Shown piece after piece: positions 1-5,160 of a stretch of 5,389 bases of DNA. The notes under the pieces are model-generated. The model did not search any database. It was not told the DNA's origin and saw nothing but the letters and a program-made list of their open reading frames with translations. The translations under genes and the position numbers were made by a program. This DNA is from Deltaproteobacteria bacterium (GTDB lineage Bacteria; Desulfobacterota; Syntrophia; Syntrophales; UBA2210). Positions within the stretch are counted from its first letter, which is position 1. The number at the start of each line of letters is the position of its first letter. The stretch covers positions 1-5,389 of the forward strand of contig JAFGSH010000236.1 in assembly GCA_016934695.1 (NCBI GenBank). The letters run 5' to 3'.

Positions 1-113
1 AGGGCGAAGGGGTCGAACCCCCGCTCCAGGAAACCGTCCAGGAGCCCCGTCGAAAAGACGCCGCGCATGGCGCCCCCCTCGACAACGAGGGCGGTATCCG
101 GAGAGATCGCCAT
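1..113 (-). CDS. Patatin-like phospholipase, N-terminal fragment (cut by window edge)
   Basis: Only the first 37 codons are present; the gene continues past base 1. The N-terminus reads as a short leader, then LVVEGGAMRGVFSTG (residues 9-23). This is the oxyanion-hole strand and turn of bacterial patatin-like serine hydrolases (E. coli YjjU/RssA type), in which GGxxRG stabilises the acyl intermediate. The family's catalytic GxSxG serine and Asp lie beyond the window, so activity cannot be judged. Family members hydrolyse acyl ester bonds in lipids; the substrate here is unknown. The ATG lies three bases after the stop of the methyltransferase gene. The AGGAG that touches the ATG is too close to serve, but a GAGAGGGG run at 122-129, inside the end of the upstream gene, is 8 nt away and suits translation coupled to that gene. 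Family assignment is fairly secure from the motif; specific function is not. Confidence 0.85.
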   Translation of the reverse strand, partial: MAISPDTALVVEGGAMRGVFSTGLLDGFLERGFDPFA

Positions 114-116
114 CTC

Positions 117-950
117 CTATTCCCCTCTCCGGAAGACACCCTGGATAACCCTGATCCGGTCCTCCTCCAGGTTGCGGCCGATATTCTTCGACTTGTCGGC
201 GGCGTTCGGTCCCATAATCAGATTGAGCCCCAGCTTGGGGGAGTCGGCCTTCCGGATCTTGATCGCGGCGACCGCACGGCGGAACCACTCCAGGGAGACA
301 TCCGTGATATCCCGCCAGATAATCTCTTCAAAACCCGCCTCGTCGAGCATCCCCCGCAGCGCGTCCGGCCCGGCGAGGAAGCTGATACTCTCATCGCTCG
401 CCCAGGGGAGGGGGAAGTGCGGGGGCGAGGCGCTCCCCGCGCAGATCTCGTACAGGGCGAATATCCCGTCCGGCCGGAGGACGCGCCGGATCTCGGCGAA
501 GAGTTTCTCCTTGTCCTCGATGTTCATGATCGTGTGCGCGGTCCACACCGCGTCGAAGAAGGTATCTTCGAAGGGAAGATCGGTCATATCCCCCCGCCGG
601 AAGGCGACCATTTCGGACAATCCCACCCGCTCCGCCAGCATCGCCGCGCACGCGCAGTACTCCTCGACAAGATCGATGCCCCACACACGGCACCCGAACT
701 CGGCGGCCAGCGTCCGGGCGGGTCCCCCGACCCCGCATCCCAGGTCGAGGACCTTCATCCCCTCATGCAGACCAGCGAGATTCGCGAGCTCCCGCGTCGC
801 GTCGCGCCCCCTGATATGGAACTCGTCGAACGATTCGGTGTCGCCGTGGCGGGCGATCCGCCTCCCCGCGCGCTCGTACGCCTCCAGGATGCGGGCATCG
901 AGACCCTCCTGCCCGTAGTGGTCTATGATCGGTTGCCGGTGTCTCTTCAT
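117..950 (-). CDS. Class I SAM-dependent methyltransferase, resembling sarcosine/dimethylglycine N-methyltransferase-like enzymes
   Basis: A 277-residue soluble enzyme with the Rossmann fold of SAM methyltransferases. Motif I is VLDLGCGVGGPA (67-78), the acidic strand-2 end is GIDLVEEY (91-98), an acidic RRGDMTDLPF stretch (118-127) follows, then WTAHTIMNIEDKE (136-148) and the RVLRPDGIFALYE strand (156-168). The helical lead-in DEFHIRGRDATREL (42-55) and the late PPHFPLPWA (176-184) and NLIMGPN (243-249) segments match, from memory, the family that includes glycine-betaine-pathway sarcosine/dimethylglycine methyltransferases and many uncharacterised relatives. The substrate therefore could be a small amine but is not shown by sequence. 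The ATG at 950 is chosen over a frame open further upstream because GGGAG sits just ahead of it, and because it overlaps the stop of the LapA-domain gene as ATGA, implying translational coupling. The patatin-like gene follows after 3 nt. No key SAM motif is missing. Confidence 0.9.
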   Translation of the reverse strand: MKRHRQPIIDHYGQEGLDARILEAYERAGRRIARHGDTESFDEFHIRGRDATRELANLAGLHEGMKVLDLGCGVGGPARTLAAEFGCRVWGIDLVEEYCACAAMLAERVGLSEMVAFRRGDMTDLPFEDTFFDAVWTAHTIMNIEDKEKLFAEIRRVLRPDGIFALYEICAGSASPPHFPLPWASDESISFLAGPDALRGMLDEAGFEEIIWRDITDVSLEWFRRAVAAIKIRKADSPKLGLNLIMGPNAADKSKNIGRNLEEDRIRVIQGVFRRGE

Positions 951-1153
951 TCTATCTCCCGGCGGGATGCAGACAGGCTGCGGAGGAACCACCCGACGAT
1001 GATCCCGATGGCCAGGATAAAGAACATCAGCAGCGCCCGCGACATCGACAGGGTCCAGAAGAGGAACCTGACCTCGATGACCGTTACGTTCTGCACGATG
1101 AAAAGCACGACCAGACCGGCCAGGATAAGACATACAACCAGTTTCGCATTCAT
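947..1153 (-). CDS. Small LapA-domain (DUF1049) inner-membrane protein
   Basis: A 68-residue protein with two hydrophobic segments, about residues 4-20 and 38-57. Between them is the QN-x-V-x-V-x-FL-W linker (Q21-N22 to W33), followed by SMSRALLMFF and an IGIIVGWFLR exit. This is the signature of the lipopolysaccharide assembly protein A domain (PF06305, DUF1049). In E. coli, LapA (YciS) works with LapB at the inner membrane in regulating LPS assembly and LpxC turnover. This protein lacks a long cytoplasmic coiled coil and no lapB-like TPR gene is adjacent, so only the domain is called. The start at 1153 is set by a strong GGAGG at 1161-1165, 7 nt upstream; the same frame is open further upstream but without hydrophobic or conserved content. 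Its stop overlaps the methyltransferase start by 4 nt. It lies 37 nt after the DUF4197 gene, in the same orientation. Confidence 0.88.
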   Translation of the reverse strand: MNAKLVVCLILAGLVVLFIVQNVTVIEVRFLFWTLSMSRALLMFFILAIGIIVGWFLRSLSASRREIE

Positions 1154-1190
1154 CCCGAAACCTCCTTTTTTCTGTATACGCACTCTCGGT

Positions 1191-1964
1191 CTATTGCGTC
1201 CCGAATACCCGCCTGAGGATCTCCGTGGTGCGCCTGGCGGGGTCCCGACGGATCGCGGCCTCTTCCTCCGCCATGTAATGGAAGATCCCGTCCATACCCT
1301 TTTCGACCACATACCCCGTCAGATCGGCCTTCACCTCAGGAACGAGGGGGATGGCCCGATATTTCTTCATGACGCCCTCATAGGCCTGGACGGCCCCCAC
1401 CTTCGAGAGGCTGCCTTTGACAATGGGCCGCATCTCGCGTTCCAGTGAGGGGGACATCTTGCCCCGGAAATACCGGGTGGCGGCGTCATCCGGCCCTTCA
1501 TAGATCGCTCTCGCGTCGTCGAATGTCATCCCGGCGATTGCCCGGCGGAAGAGCTCCTTCGCTTTGGGGGTCGCCGCCTCCGCGGCCCGGTTGAGCTTGA
1601 GCTCCAGGTCCTCGAGAGAACCCGACATACCGATTTTTCCCAGGGCGCTCTTTACGGCATCCAGTTGGTTCGGCAGGGGGATATGGACGGCCGGGTCCGC
1701 ATTGAAGCCGTTCACCGCGCCCAGACGGGAGACCACCCGCTCCGAACCGACGCGCAGGGCGTCCTTCAAGCCCGCACCGATCTCCTCGACGGTGATATCG
1801 CCCCGCGGGGCGATTCCTCCGAAGGTCTTCAGGAGACCGGTCCCTTTCTCCAGCCACGTGTTTGCGGCCTGCGCCGGTCCGGCCGCCGGGAAAAGCGCGA
1901 TCGCCGCGACAGCGGCAAGACCTATGAGGCGACGCGGCGCAACCTCCAGGAACATCCTGTGCAT
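1191..1964 (-). CDS. Exported DUF4197-domain protein
   Basis: A 257-residue protein of unknown biochemical function. Residues 1-33 form a classical signal peptide: basic RR at 11-12, a hydrophobic LIGLAAVAAIALF core at 13-25, and an AQA|AN cleavage site after residue 33. This predicts export to the periplasm, or less likely an outer-membrane-associated state; there is no lipobox Cys. The mature part is the DUF4197 domain: GLKDALRVGSERVV (65-78), GFNADPAVHIPLP (86-98), LEDLELKLNRAAEAATPKAK (117-136), EGPDDAATRYFRGKMSP (156-172) and ADLTGYVVEKGMDGIF (213-228), which together span the whole domain. The family is common as a stand-alone exported protein in proteobacteria. I chose the ATG at 1964, with a GGGGGT purine run 7 nt upstream; the ATG at 1955 would also leave a working signal peptide. 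It follows the channel gene by 35 nt and precedes the LapA-domain gene by 37 nt, so it is probably co-transcribed with both. Confidence 0.88.
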   Translation of the reverse strand: MHRMFLEVAPRRLIGLAAVAAIALFPAAGPAQAANTWLEKGTGLLKTFGGIAPRGDITVEEIGAGLKDALRVGSERVVSRLGAVNGFNADPAVHIPLPNQLDAVKSALGKIGMSGSLEDLELKLNRAAEAATPKAKELFRRAIAGMTFDDARAIYEGPDDAATRYFRGKMSPSLEREMRPIVKGSLSKVGAVQAYEGVMKKYRAIPLVPEVKADLTGYVVEKGMDGIFHYMAEEEAAIRRDPARRTTEILRRVFGTQ

Positions 1965-1999
1965 GAAGATACCCCCATCTCTTTGCGTGGGACGACTCG

Positions 2000-2818
2000 T
2001 CAACCGACGATGGGGCTTGCGTCCTCGTCGAAGGGGTTCTTGCGGACGGCCAGTGAGTACAGGTACGGATACTGGATCTTCACGTGCCTCAGGTACATGA
2101 ACCACTGGCCGACCAGCAGTCCGTACACGCGGTTCATATCCCCCACAAGGTGATTGATGTCCGACCGGGGAAGATCCTCGAGCTCTTCGCGGCTGTCCAG
2201 CTCGTCTGTGAGATGGAAAACGGCCAGGATGAGTTCGGTGAACTCCTCGTGCTCGACCAGGACCGGATTCTCCAGGAGCCGGGCGAGAAACTGCTGCTTG
2301 CCTTCGAGGAGATCGAACAGGGCCACGACATCGACACGATCCGCATCCACATCAAAGACATGTTTCCTGAGCGCCTTTTGAACGGACGAAAACTGTTGGT
2401 CGGACCAGTCCGGTCCCACGATGAACCGGTCCCTCGTCTTTTCTATGTCACGATCGTAGGAGAACAGGAGGCTGAGGAGGTCGTACCCCACCTCATTGAA
2501 GAACAGTCCACGTACCATGTTGATCTTGCGCAGCCGGTGCTGCTCCTCCCGCTTGAGCAGGATCATCTCGGTCGCGTTCGCGAGAACACCGATAAAGGTC
2601 CCGCCCCCCATGACGATCAGCAGGACGGCGAAGAGGCGGCTGGTGTTGTTCGTCGGATGGATGTCGCCGTACCCCACCGTCGACATGGTGACGATGTTGT
2701 AGTAGAGGGCCTCGGGGAGGGAAAGACCTTCCAGGATCATAAAGCCCACGGTCCCGGTTATGGTGATGACGATGAAGAGGGCCAGGAACAGTTTCAGTCT
2801 TCGCCGTACCGCCTGCAT
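2000..2818 (-). CDS. Two-TM potassium channel with a non-RCK cytoplasmic C-terminal domain
   Basis: A 272-residue inner-membrane ion channel of the KcsA/MthK pore type. Residues 8-29 form TM1, 34-46 the pore helix, TVGYGD (47-52) the K+ selectivity filter, and 62-88 TM2 with a flexible GGG at 71-73 that could be the gating hinge. The pore should assemble as a tetramer. After TM2 comes a basic, charged linker (89-103) and then a soluble domain of about 165 residues. I cannot match this to RCK/TrkA-N: no GxGxxG nucleotide-binding motif is visible. It is rich in predicted helix, with WSDQQF (138-143), LLEGKQQFLARLLENP (170-185), a D/E-rich stretch (206-215) and YPYLYSLAVRKNPFD (250-264). The ATG at 2818 is preferred because GGAGG at 2827-2831 sits 8 nt upstream; an upstream in-frame GTG at 2872 would add 18 residues and also has a GGGAG. 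Channel function is near certain; the gating ligand is unknown. Confidence 0.92.
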   Translation of the reverse strand: MQAVRRRLKLFLALFIVITITGTVGFMILEGLSLPEALYYNIVTMSTVGYGDIHPTNNTSRLFAVLLIVMGGGTFIGVLANATEMILLKREEQHRLRKINMVRGLFFNEVGYDLLSLLFSYDRDIEKTRDRFIVGPDWSDQQFSSVQKALRKHVFDVDADRVDVVALFDLLEGKQQFLARLLENPVLVEHEEFTELILAVFHLTDELDSREELEDLPRSDINHLVGDMNRVYGLLVGQWFMYLRHVKIQYPYLYSLAVRKNPFDEDASPIVG

Positions 2819-2899
2819 ACCGCAATCCTCCGTCCGTCTTTCGTGCAACGTACCCTGATATCCTGCGTTCACCCACTCCCGGTTTACGGCAGGTTCGTC

Positions 2900-2928
2900 A
2901 TCTTACACCACGAGACCCGTTATATCAA
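2900..2928 (-). promoter_or_regulatory. Sigma70-like promoter for the channel operon
   Basis: On the minus strand TTGATA (2928-2923) and TAAGAT (2905-2900) are separated by exactly 17 nt, matching the -35 box at 5 of 6 bases and the -10 box at 4 of 6. The -35 box overlaps the TGA of the upstream Nudix gene. Transcription would begin near 2893, giving a leader of about 75 nt before the channel ATG at 2818. With a 106-nt gap to the Nudix gene and no terminator visible, read-through from the upstream unit is also possible. Motif matching by eye only. Confidence 0.45.
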
Positions 2929-2939
2929 ATACCCGTGGT
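2907..2939. repeat. Short inverted repeat around the -35 box of the channel promoter
   Basis: ACCACG at 2907-2912 is matched by its reverse complement CGTGGT at 2934-2939, flanking the candidate -35 element. ACCCGT is also repeated directly at 2915-2920 and 2931-2936. The arms are short and could be chance, but their position would suit a regulator site. Confidence 0.25.
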
Positions 2940-3953
2940 ATCCAGGTCCTGCGACCAACCCGCCGCGAGGTGGTAGTCCATCCTGTCGTACAGAAAGATG
3001 ATCCGGTTGTTCAACTCCAGCGTCGTATATATCTGGAGGGGTGATCCGAGGATCCGGCGCTTCATCACCTGGGTCCAGATCGCCTTCCGGCTCAGGGCCA
3101 TGGCGCTGAGGATCGAGGTGAGGGGGATACCGCGGCCGCGAAGAGTTCTTCCCGCCTTGAAGAAATAACCGGCATTGAAGAGATCCTCCCTCCCCCGCAG
3201 GAGGTTTCTGACCTCCTCCAGGACCCCGGCGTGGATCCTCGATATCAGCCGCATCTGCGCGCCGATATCCGGGACAATCTCCCTGACATCCTTTTTCCAG
3301 TGGCCCGCGATCTCATCCCGGTACCGGTCGATGGTCCGCACCAGGACATCCGAGAGGAAGGCATTCTCTTCATGGGGCTCGACCGCCGGGATGTCGGCCT
3401 CCCCCATATCGGAAAAGAGGTGCCGGTAGGAATCGGTCATGGCCCAGGCGTCCCGGTACAGGTCGAGATACCGGTCGACGGCCCTCCGGTTCGCCTCCCA
3501 TGACAGCGGCGGAATTTCATGAATCGGAACGTACCGGGCCTCCGCCGCGTCGTCTCCCGCCGTGATCTTTCCCCCCGTCCTCCGGACCTCATAGGTGATG
3601 ATGGCCATGCTCCCGTAATAGGGGTCTTCCACGGTATCGACATCGACCAGCCTGACGATCTCCCCCTCGACCCCCGTCTCCTCGCGCAGCTCCCGCAGGG
3701 CGGCGTCCCGCACCGCTTCCCCCGCTTCGGCGAAGCCGATGGGGAGGCACCACATCCCCCGGTAGGGGTCGTTTTTCCGCTTCACAAGGAGGAGTTCCCT
3801 CTTTTTGTTGACGACGACGGCACTGGCGACGGGGAGGGGATTCTCGTAAAAGACGGTGTCGCAACGGGGGCAATGCCCCCTCGCCTTACCTTCGATCATC
3901 TTTTCGTCCAGCGCTGCCCCGCAGTGACAGCAGAACCGCCGCTCCTTTTTCAC
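2925..3953 (-). CDS. Zinc-ribbon Nudix hydrolase with an extra C-terminal helical domain
   Basis: A 342-residue cytoplasmic protein in three parts. Residues 8-31 are a zinc ribbon (CxxC at 8/11 and 28/31). Residues 40-160 are a Nudix domain with a fully canonical Nudix box: G73, E79, R87-E88-L89, E91-E92, G94-V95. The glutamates bind the metal used to cleave a nucleoside diphosphate linked to another group (X). The ribbon recalls NudC-type NAD(H) pyrophosphatases, but the NudC SQPWPFPxS signature is absent after the box, so NADH specificity is not supported; an ADP-ribose-like or other substrate is possible. Residues about 195-342 are a predicted all-helical domain not usual in Nudix enzymes, with conserved-looking GHWKKD (217-222), RIHAGVLEEV (239-248) and MALSRKAIWTQV (285-296). 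The start is a GTG at 3953, fixed by AGGAGG at 3960-3965, 6 nt away. It follows the methyltransferase stop by 12 nt, so the two are probably co-transcribed. Confidence 0.9.
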   Translation of the reverse strand: MKKERRFCCHCGAALDEKMIEGKARGHCPRCDTVFYENPLPVASAVVVNKKRELLLVKRKNDPYRGMWCLPIGFAEAGEAVRDAALRELREETGVEGEIVRLVDVDTVEDPYYGSMAIITYEVRRTGGKITAGDDAAEARYVPIHEIPPLSWEANRRAVDRYLDLYRDAWAMTDSYRHLFSDMGEADIPAVEPHEENAFLSDVLVRTIDRYRDEIAGHWKKDVREIVPDIGAQMRLISRIHAGVLEEVRNLLRGREDLFNAGYFFKAGRTLRGRGIPLTSILSAMALSRKAIWTQVMKRRILGSPLQIYTTLELNNRIIFLYDRMDYHLAAGWSQDLDTTGI

Positions 3954-3965
3954 GGCATCCCTCCT

Positions 3966-4832
3966 CTATCCCACGGGATCGAAGCACCTGAAGATGCAGT
4001 CGTCCTTGGTAATGACCACGTGCCCCTCCCTGCTGGCGTTCTCGCGTAGTTCGCGGTAGAAGCACGACAGCGCCTCATCGGCCCTCTGCGGATGTTCGTC
4101 GAACAGCTCTTTGAAGAGGAGAGCCCGCTTCTTCCCCAGGTAATCGGCACAGTCCTCTATGCTGTCAAGGGGAAAGGAGAGGTCATTCTCGAAGATGATC
4201 CGTTCGATCCTGCCGAAGTGATCCCTCAACTGGGCCTCCCCGTTTTCCAGGGAAAAGGCCCGCAGGAGCCTGCCGATAGCCGGTTCCGCCGGAGGGGAAT
4301 CGATGCCGGCCGATGCCATGCACCCCGGGATCAGGCGGATCACCTCGCGGAGCGATGACTCCGCATGGGTAATGGCGATAAAGATCCCTCCCGGTCTCAG
4401 GATCCTCGCGATCCGGCCGATCAGGTGGGGAAAAAAGTAGAGGGAGTAACTGGCCACGACGAGATCGAGGCTTCCTTCCGCCATCCCGCCGATGAGTTCG
4501 GCACTCCCCGCGACAAACCGACCCCGGTACCCCATCGAGTCCACGGTTCTGAGAAAGAGGGTCCTGTTGGCGTCGTCGATCAGATCAAGTCCTGTGACGG
4601 CGGCCCCCTCCTTCAGGCGCCCGGCGAGTTTCTCCGTGAAGAATCCGTAGGCGCAGCCCAGATCCAGGACACGTTCAAAGGCGCTCATGTCGAGCCCTTC
4701 CAGGGCGCTTTCCCGGATATCCTGCCGATTGACGGAATACCGGGAGATCAGGCGGCGCGTCTCCACGTGATCCCGGACCGCCTGGTAGGCCCTCCGGATG
4801 TCTTCCACGGAATAGAGAATGTCTCCTCCCAT
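3966..4832 (-). CDS. Class I SAM-dependent methyltransferase, substrate unknown
   Basis: A 288-residue soluble protein with the SAM-binding Rossmann core in its middle. Motif I is VLDLGCAYGFFTEKLA (55-70), the strand-2 acidic end is VTGLDLIDD (79-87), a SLDLVVASYSLYFFPH segment (121-136) corresponds to motif II, and RILRPGGIFIAITH (143-156) is the motif III region. It belongs broadly with Methyltransf_11/25-type enzymes acting on small molecules or lipids. Residues 160-288 form a helical C-terminal part with no motif I recognise, ending in a short strand-like HVVITKDDCIFRCF (271-284). The ATG at 4832 is the most upstream start in frame. Its ribosome binding site is weak (AGGG about 10 nt away), and a GGAGGAG lies just inside the coding region, too far from the next in-frame start (GTG at 4808) to serve it well, so the exact start is less certain than for the neighbours. 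It is the first gene of a likely two-gene unit with the Nudix gene. Confidence 0.88.
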   Translation of the reverse strand: MGGDILYSVEDIRRAYQAVRDHVETRRLISRYSVNRQDIRESALEGLDMSAFERVLDLGCAYGFFTEKLAGRLKEGAAVTGLDLIDDANRTLFLRTVDSMGYRGRFVAGSAELIGGMAEGSLDLVVASYSLYFFPHLIGRIARILRPGGIFIAITHAESSLREVIRLIPGCMASAGIDSPPAEPAIGRLLRAFSLENGEAQLRDHFGRIERIIFENDLSFPLDSIEDCADYLGKKRALLFKELFDEHPQRADEALSCFYRELRENASREGHVVITKDDCIFRCFDPVG

Positions 4833-4864
4833 GACTGAGGCCCTGTCATCTCCCCGCCACCTTC

Positions 4865-4886
4865 ATCCGGGCGGCAGTGGCCGGAT
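4865..4886. repeat. Inverted repeat in the methyltransferase leader
   Basis: ATCCGG (4865-4870) and CCGGAT (4881-4886) form perfect 6-bp arms around a 10-nt loop. It lies about 32 nt upstream of the methyltransferase ATG, inside the predicted leader. No T-tract follows on either strand, so it is not a classical terminator; it may be a small hairpin or a binding site. Confidence 0.3.
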
Positions 4887-4950
4887 CATTATCCCCGGCA
4901 CGGTTATTCTTCCCGCAAAGGTATCGGCGCATCTTACCGTCTCTGTGGCT

Positions 4951-4981
4951 ATTATTGCCCGGAACCATGCACAAAAGTCAA
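4951..4981 (-). promoter_or_regulatory. Possible promoter for the methyltransferase-Nudix unit
   Basis: On the minus strand TTGACT (4981-4976) is a 5 of 6 match to a -35 box, and AATAAT (4956-4951) a 5 of 6 match to a -10 box. The spacer is 19 nt, at the long end of what sigma70 promoters accept. It would give a leader of about 110 nt before the ATG at 4832. Confidence 0.35.
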
Positions 4982-5016
4982 ACAAAGATTCGGCCGTCTC
5001 CATCGCGGAGAGATTC

Positions 5017-5059
5017 GCCGGTCACGAGGCGCACCTCTTCGGATACCGTGAAGACCGGC
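5017..5059. repeat. Bulged inverted repeat upstream of the universal stress protein gene
   Basis: GCCGGTCACG (5017-5026) can pair with CGTGA (5047-5051) and CCGGC (5055-5059), leaving a 3-nt AGA bulge and a 20-nt loop. Within and overlapping the loop is a near-palindrome, GAGGCGCACCTC (5026-5037). There is no following T-tract. It lies upstream of the candidate stress-gene promoter, so on the DNA level it may be a regulator site. Confidence 0.3.
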
Positions 5060-5100
5060 CCCTCCGGAGACCACCCGGGGGGGACGGCAGAGAACTGTTG

Positions 5101-5130
5101 TTGCTTTCACCCGTCAAATTATGCGATACT
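5101..5130 (+). promoter_or_regulatory. Weak candidate promoter for the universal stress protein gene
   Basis: GATACT (5125-5130) matches a -10 box at 4 of 6 bases and is preceded by TGC, an extended -10 feature. TTGCTT at 5101-5106 is a poor -35 (3 of 6) 18 nt upstream. Weak core elements would fit an activator-dependent or alternative-sigma promoter, but this is a call by eye. Confidence 0.3.
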
Positions 5131-5144
5131 ACAGTCAAAGTATG
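5113..5144. repeat. Tandem 11-bp direct repeat, 21-bp period, ahead of the stress gene
   Basis: GTCAAATTATG (5113-5123) and GTCAAAGTATG (5134-5144) agree at 10 of 11 positions. Their starts are 21 bp apart, about two turns of the DNA helix, so both would face the same side. They flank the candidate -10 box and end 5 nt before the ribosome binding site. This is typical placement for a tandem operator. A further GTCAAA occurs at 4977-4982, over the candidate -35 of the opposite promoter. Confidence 0.5.
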
Positions 5145-5160
5145 TATGAAGGAGGAAGAC

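Larger units (their letters stand above)
4833..5160. other. Divergent intergenic region between the methyltransferase and universal stress protein genes
   Basis: This 328-nt stretch is the only long gene-free region. It carries candidate promoters in both directions, a direct repeat near the stress gene and two inverted repeats, each listed separately. A frame open on the plus strand at 4877-5149 has no ribosome binding site, domain or plausible composition and is not called. No tRNA, attachment site or insertion-sequence end is visible. Confidence 0.8.

Noticed and set aside
417..1448. Long plus-strand open frame (343 codons) opposite the methyltransferase, LapA-domain and DUF4197 genes
   Set aside because: It spans three well-supported minus-strand genes, has no domain or ribosome binding site, and is Arg/Pro/His-rich as expected for an antisense frame in GC-rich DNA.
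2819..2872. GTG at 2872 as an 18-residue N-terminal extension of the channel
   Set aside because: A GGGAG precedes it, but the ATG at 2818 has the better GGAGG at 8 nt and starts directly before the basic lead-in to TM1.
2084..3001. Long plus-strand open frame (305 codons) opposite the potassium channel gene
   Set aside because: It is antisense to a channel gene with an unmistakable selectivity filter, and no family resemblance is visible.
4895..4912. Possible sigma54 promoter (GGCACGGTTATTCT)
   Set aside because: The GGCAC -24 half is present but the required GC at -12 is CT at the correct spacing.
4997..5011. Small hairpin TCTCC-ATCGC-GGAGA
   Set aside because: Five base pairs without a T-tract or any positional link to a gene; easily chance in GC-rich sequence.
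5060..5083. C-run and G-run (CCCCTCC ... GGGGGGG) as a terminator or G-quadruplex
   Set aside because: The arms do not pair cleanly, no T-tract follows, and only one long G-run is present.
4877..5149. 90-codon plus-strand frame in the divergent region
   Set aside because: No ribosome binding site, Ser/Arg/Pro-rich low-information sequence, and it overlaps the promoter elements and the ribosome binding site of the stress gene.
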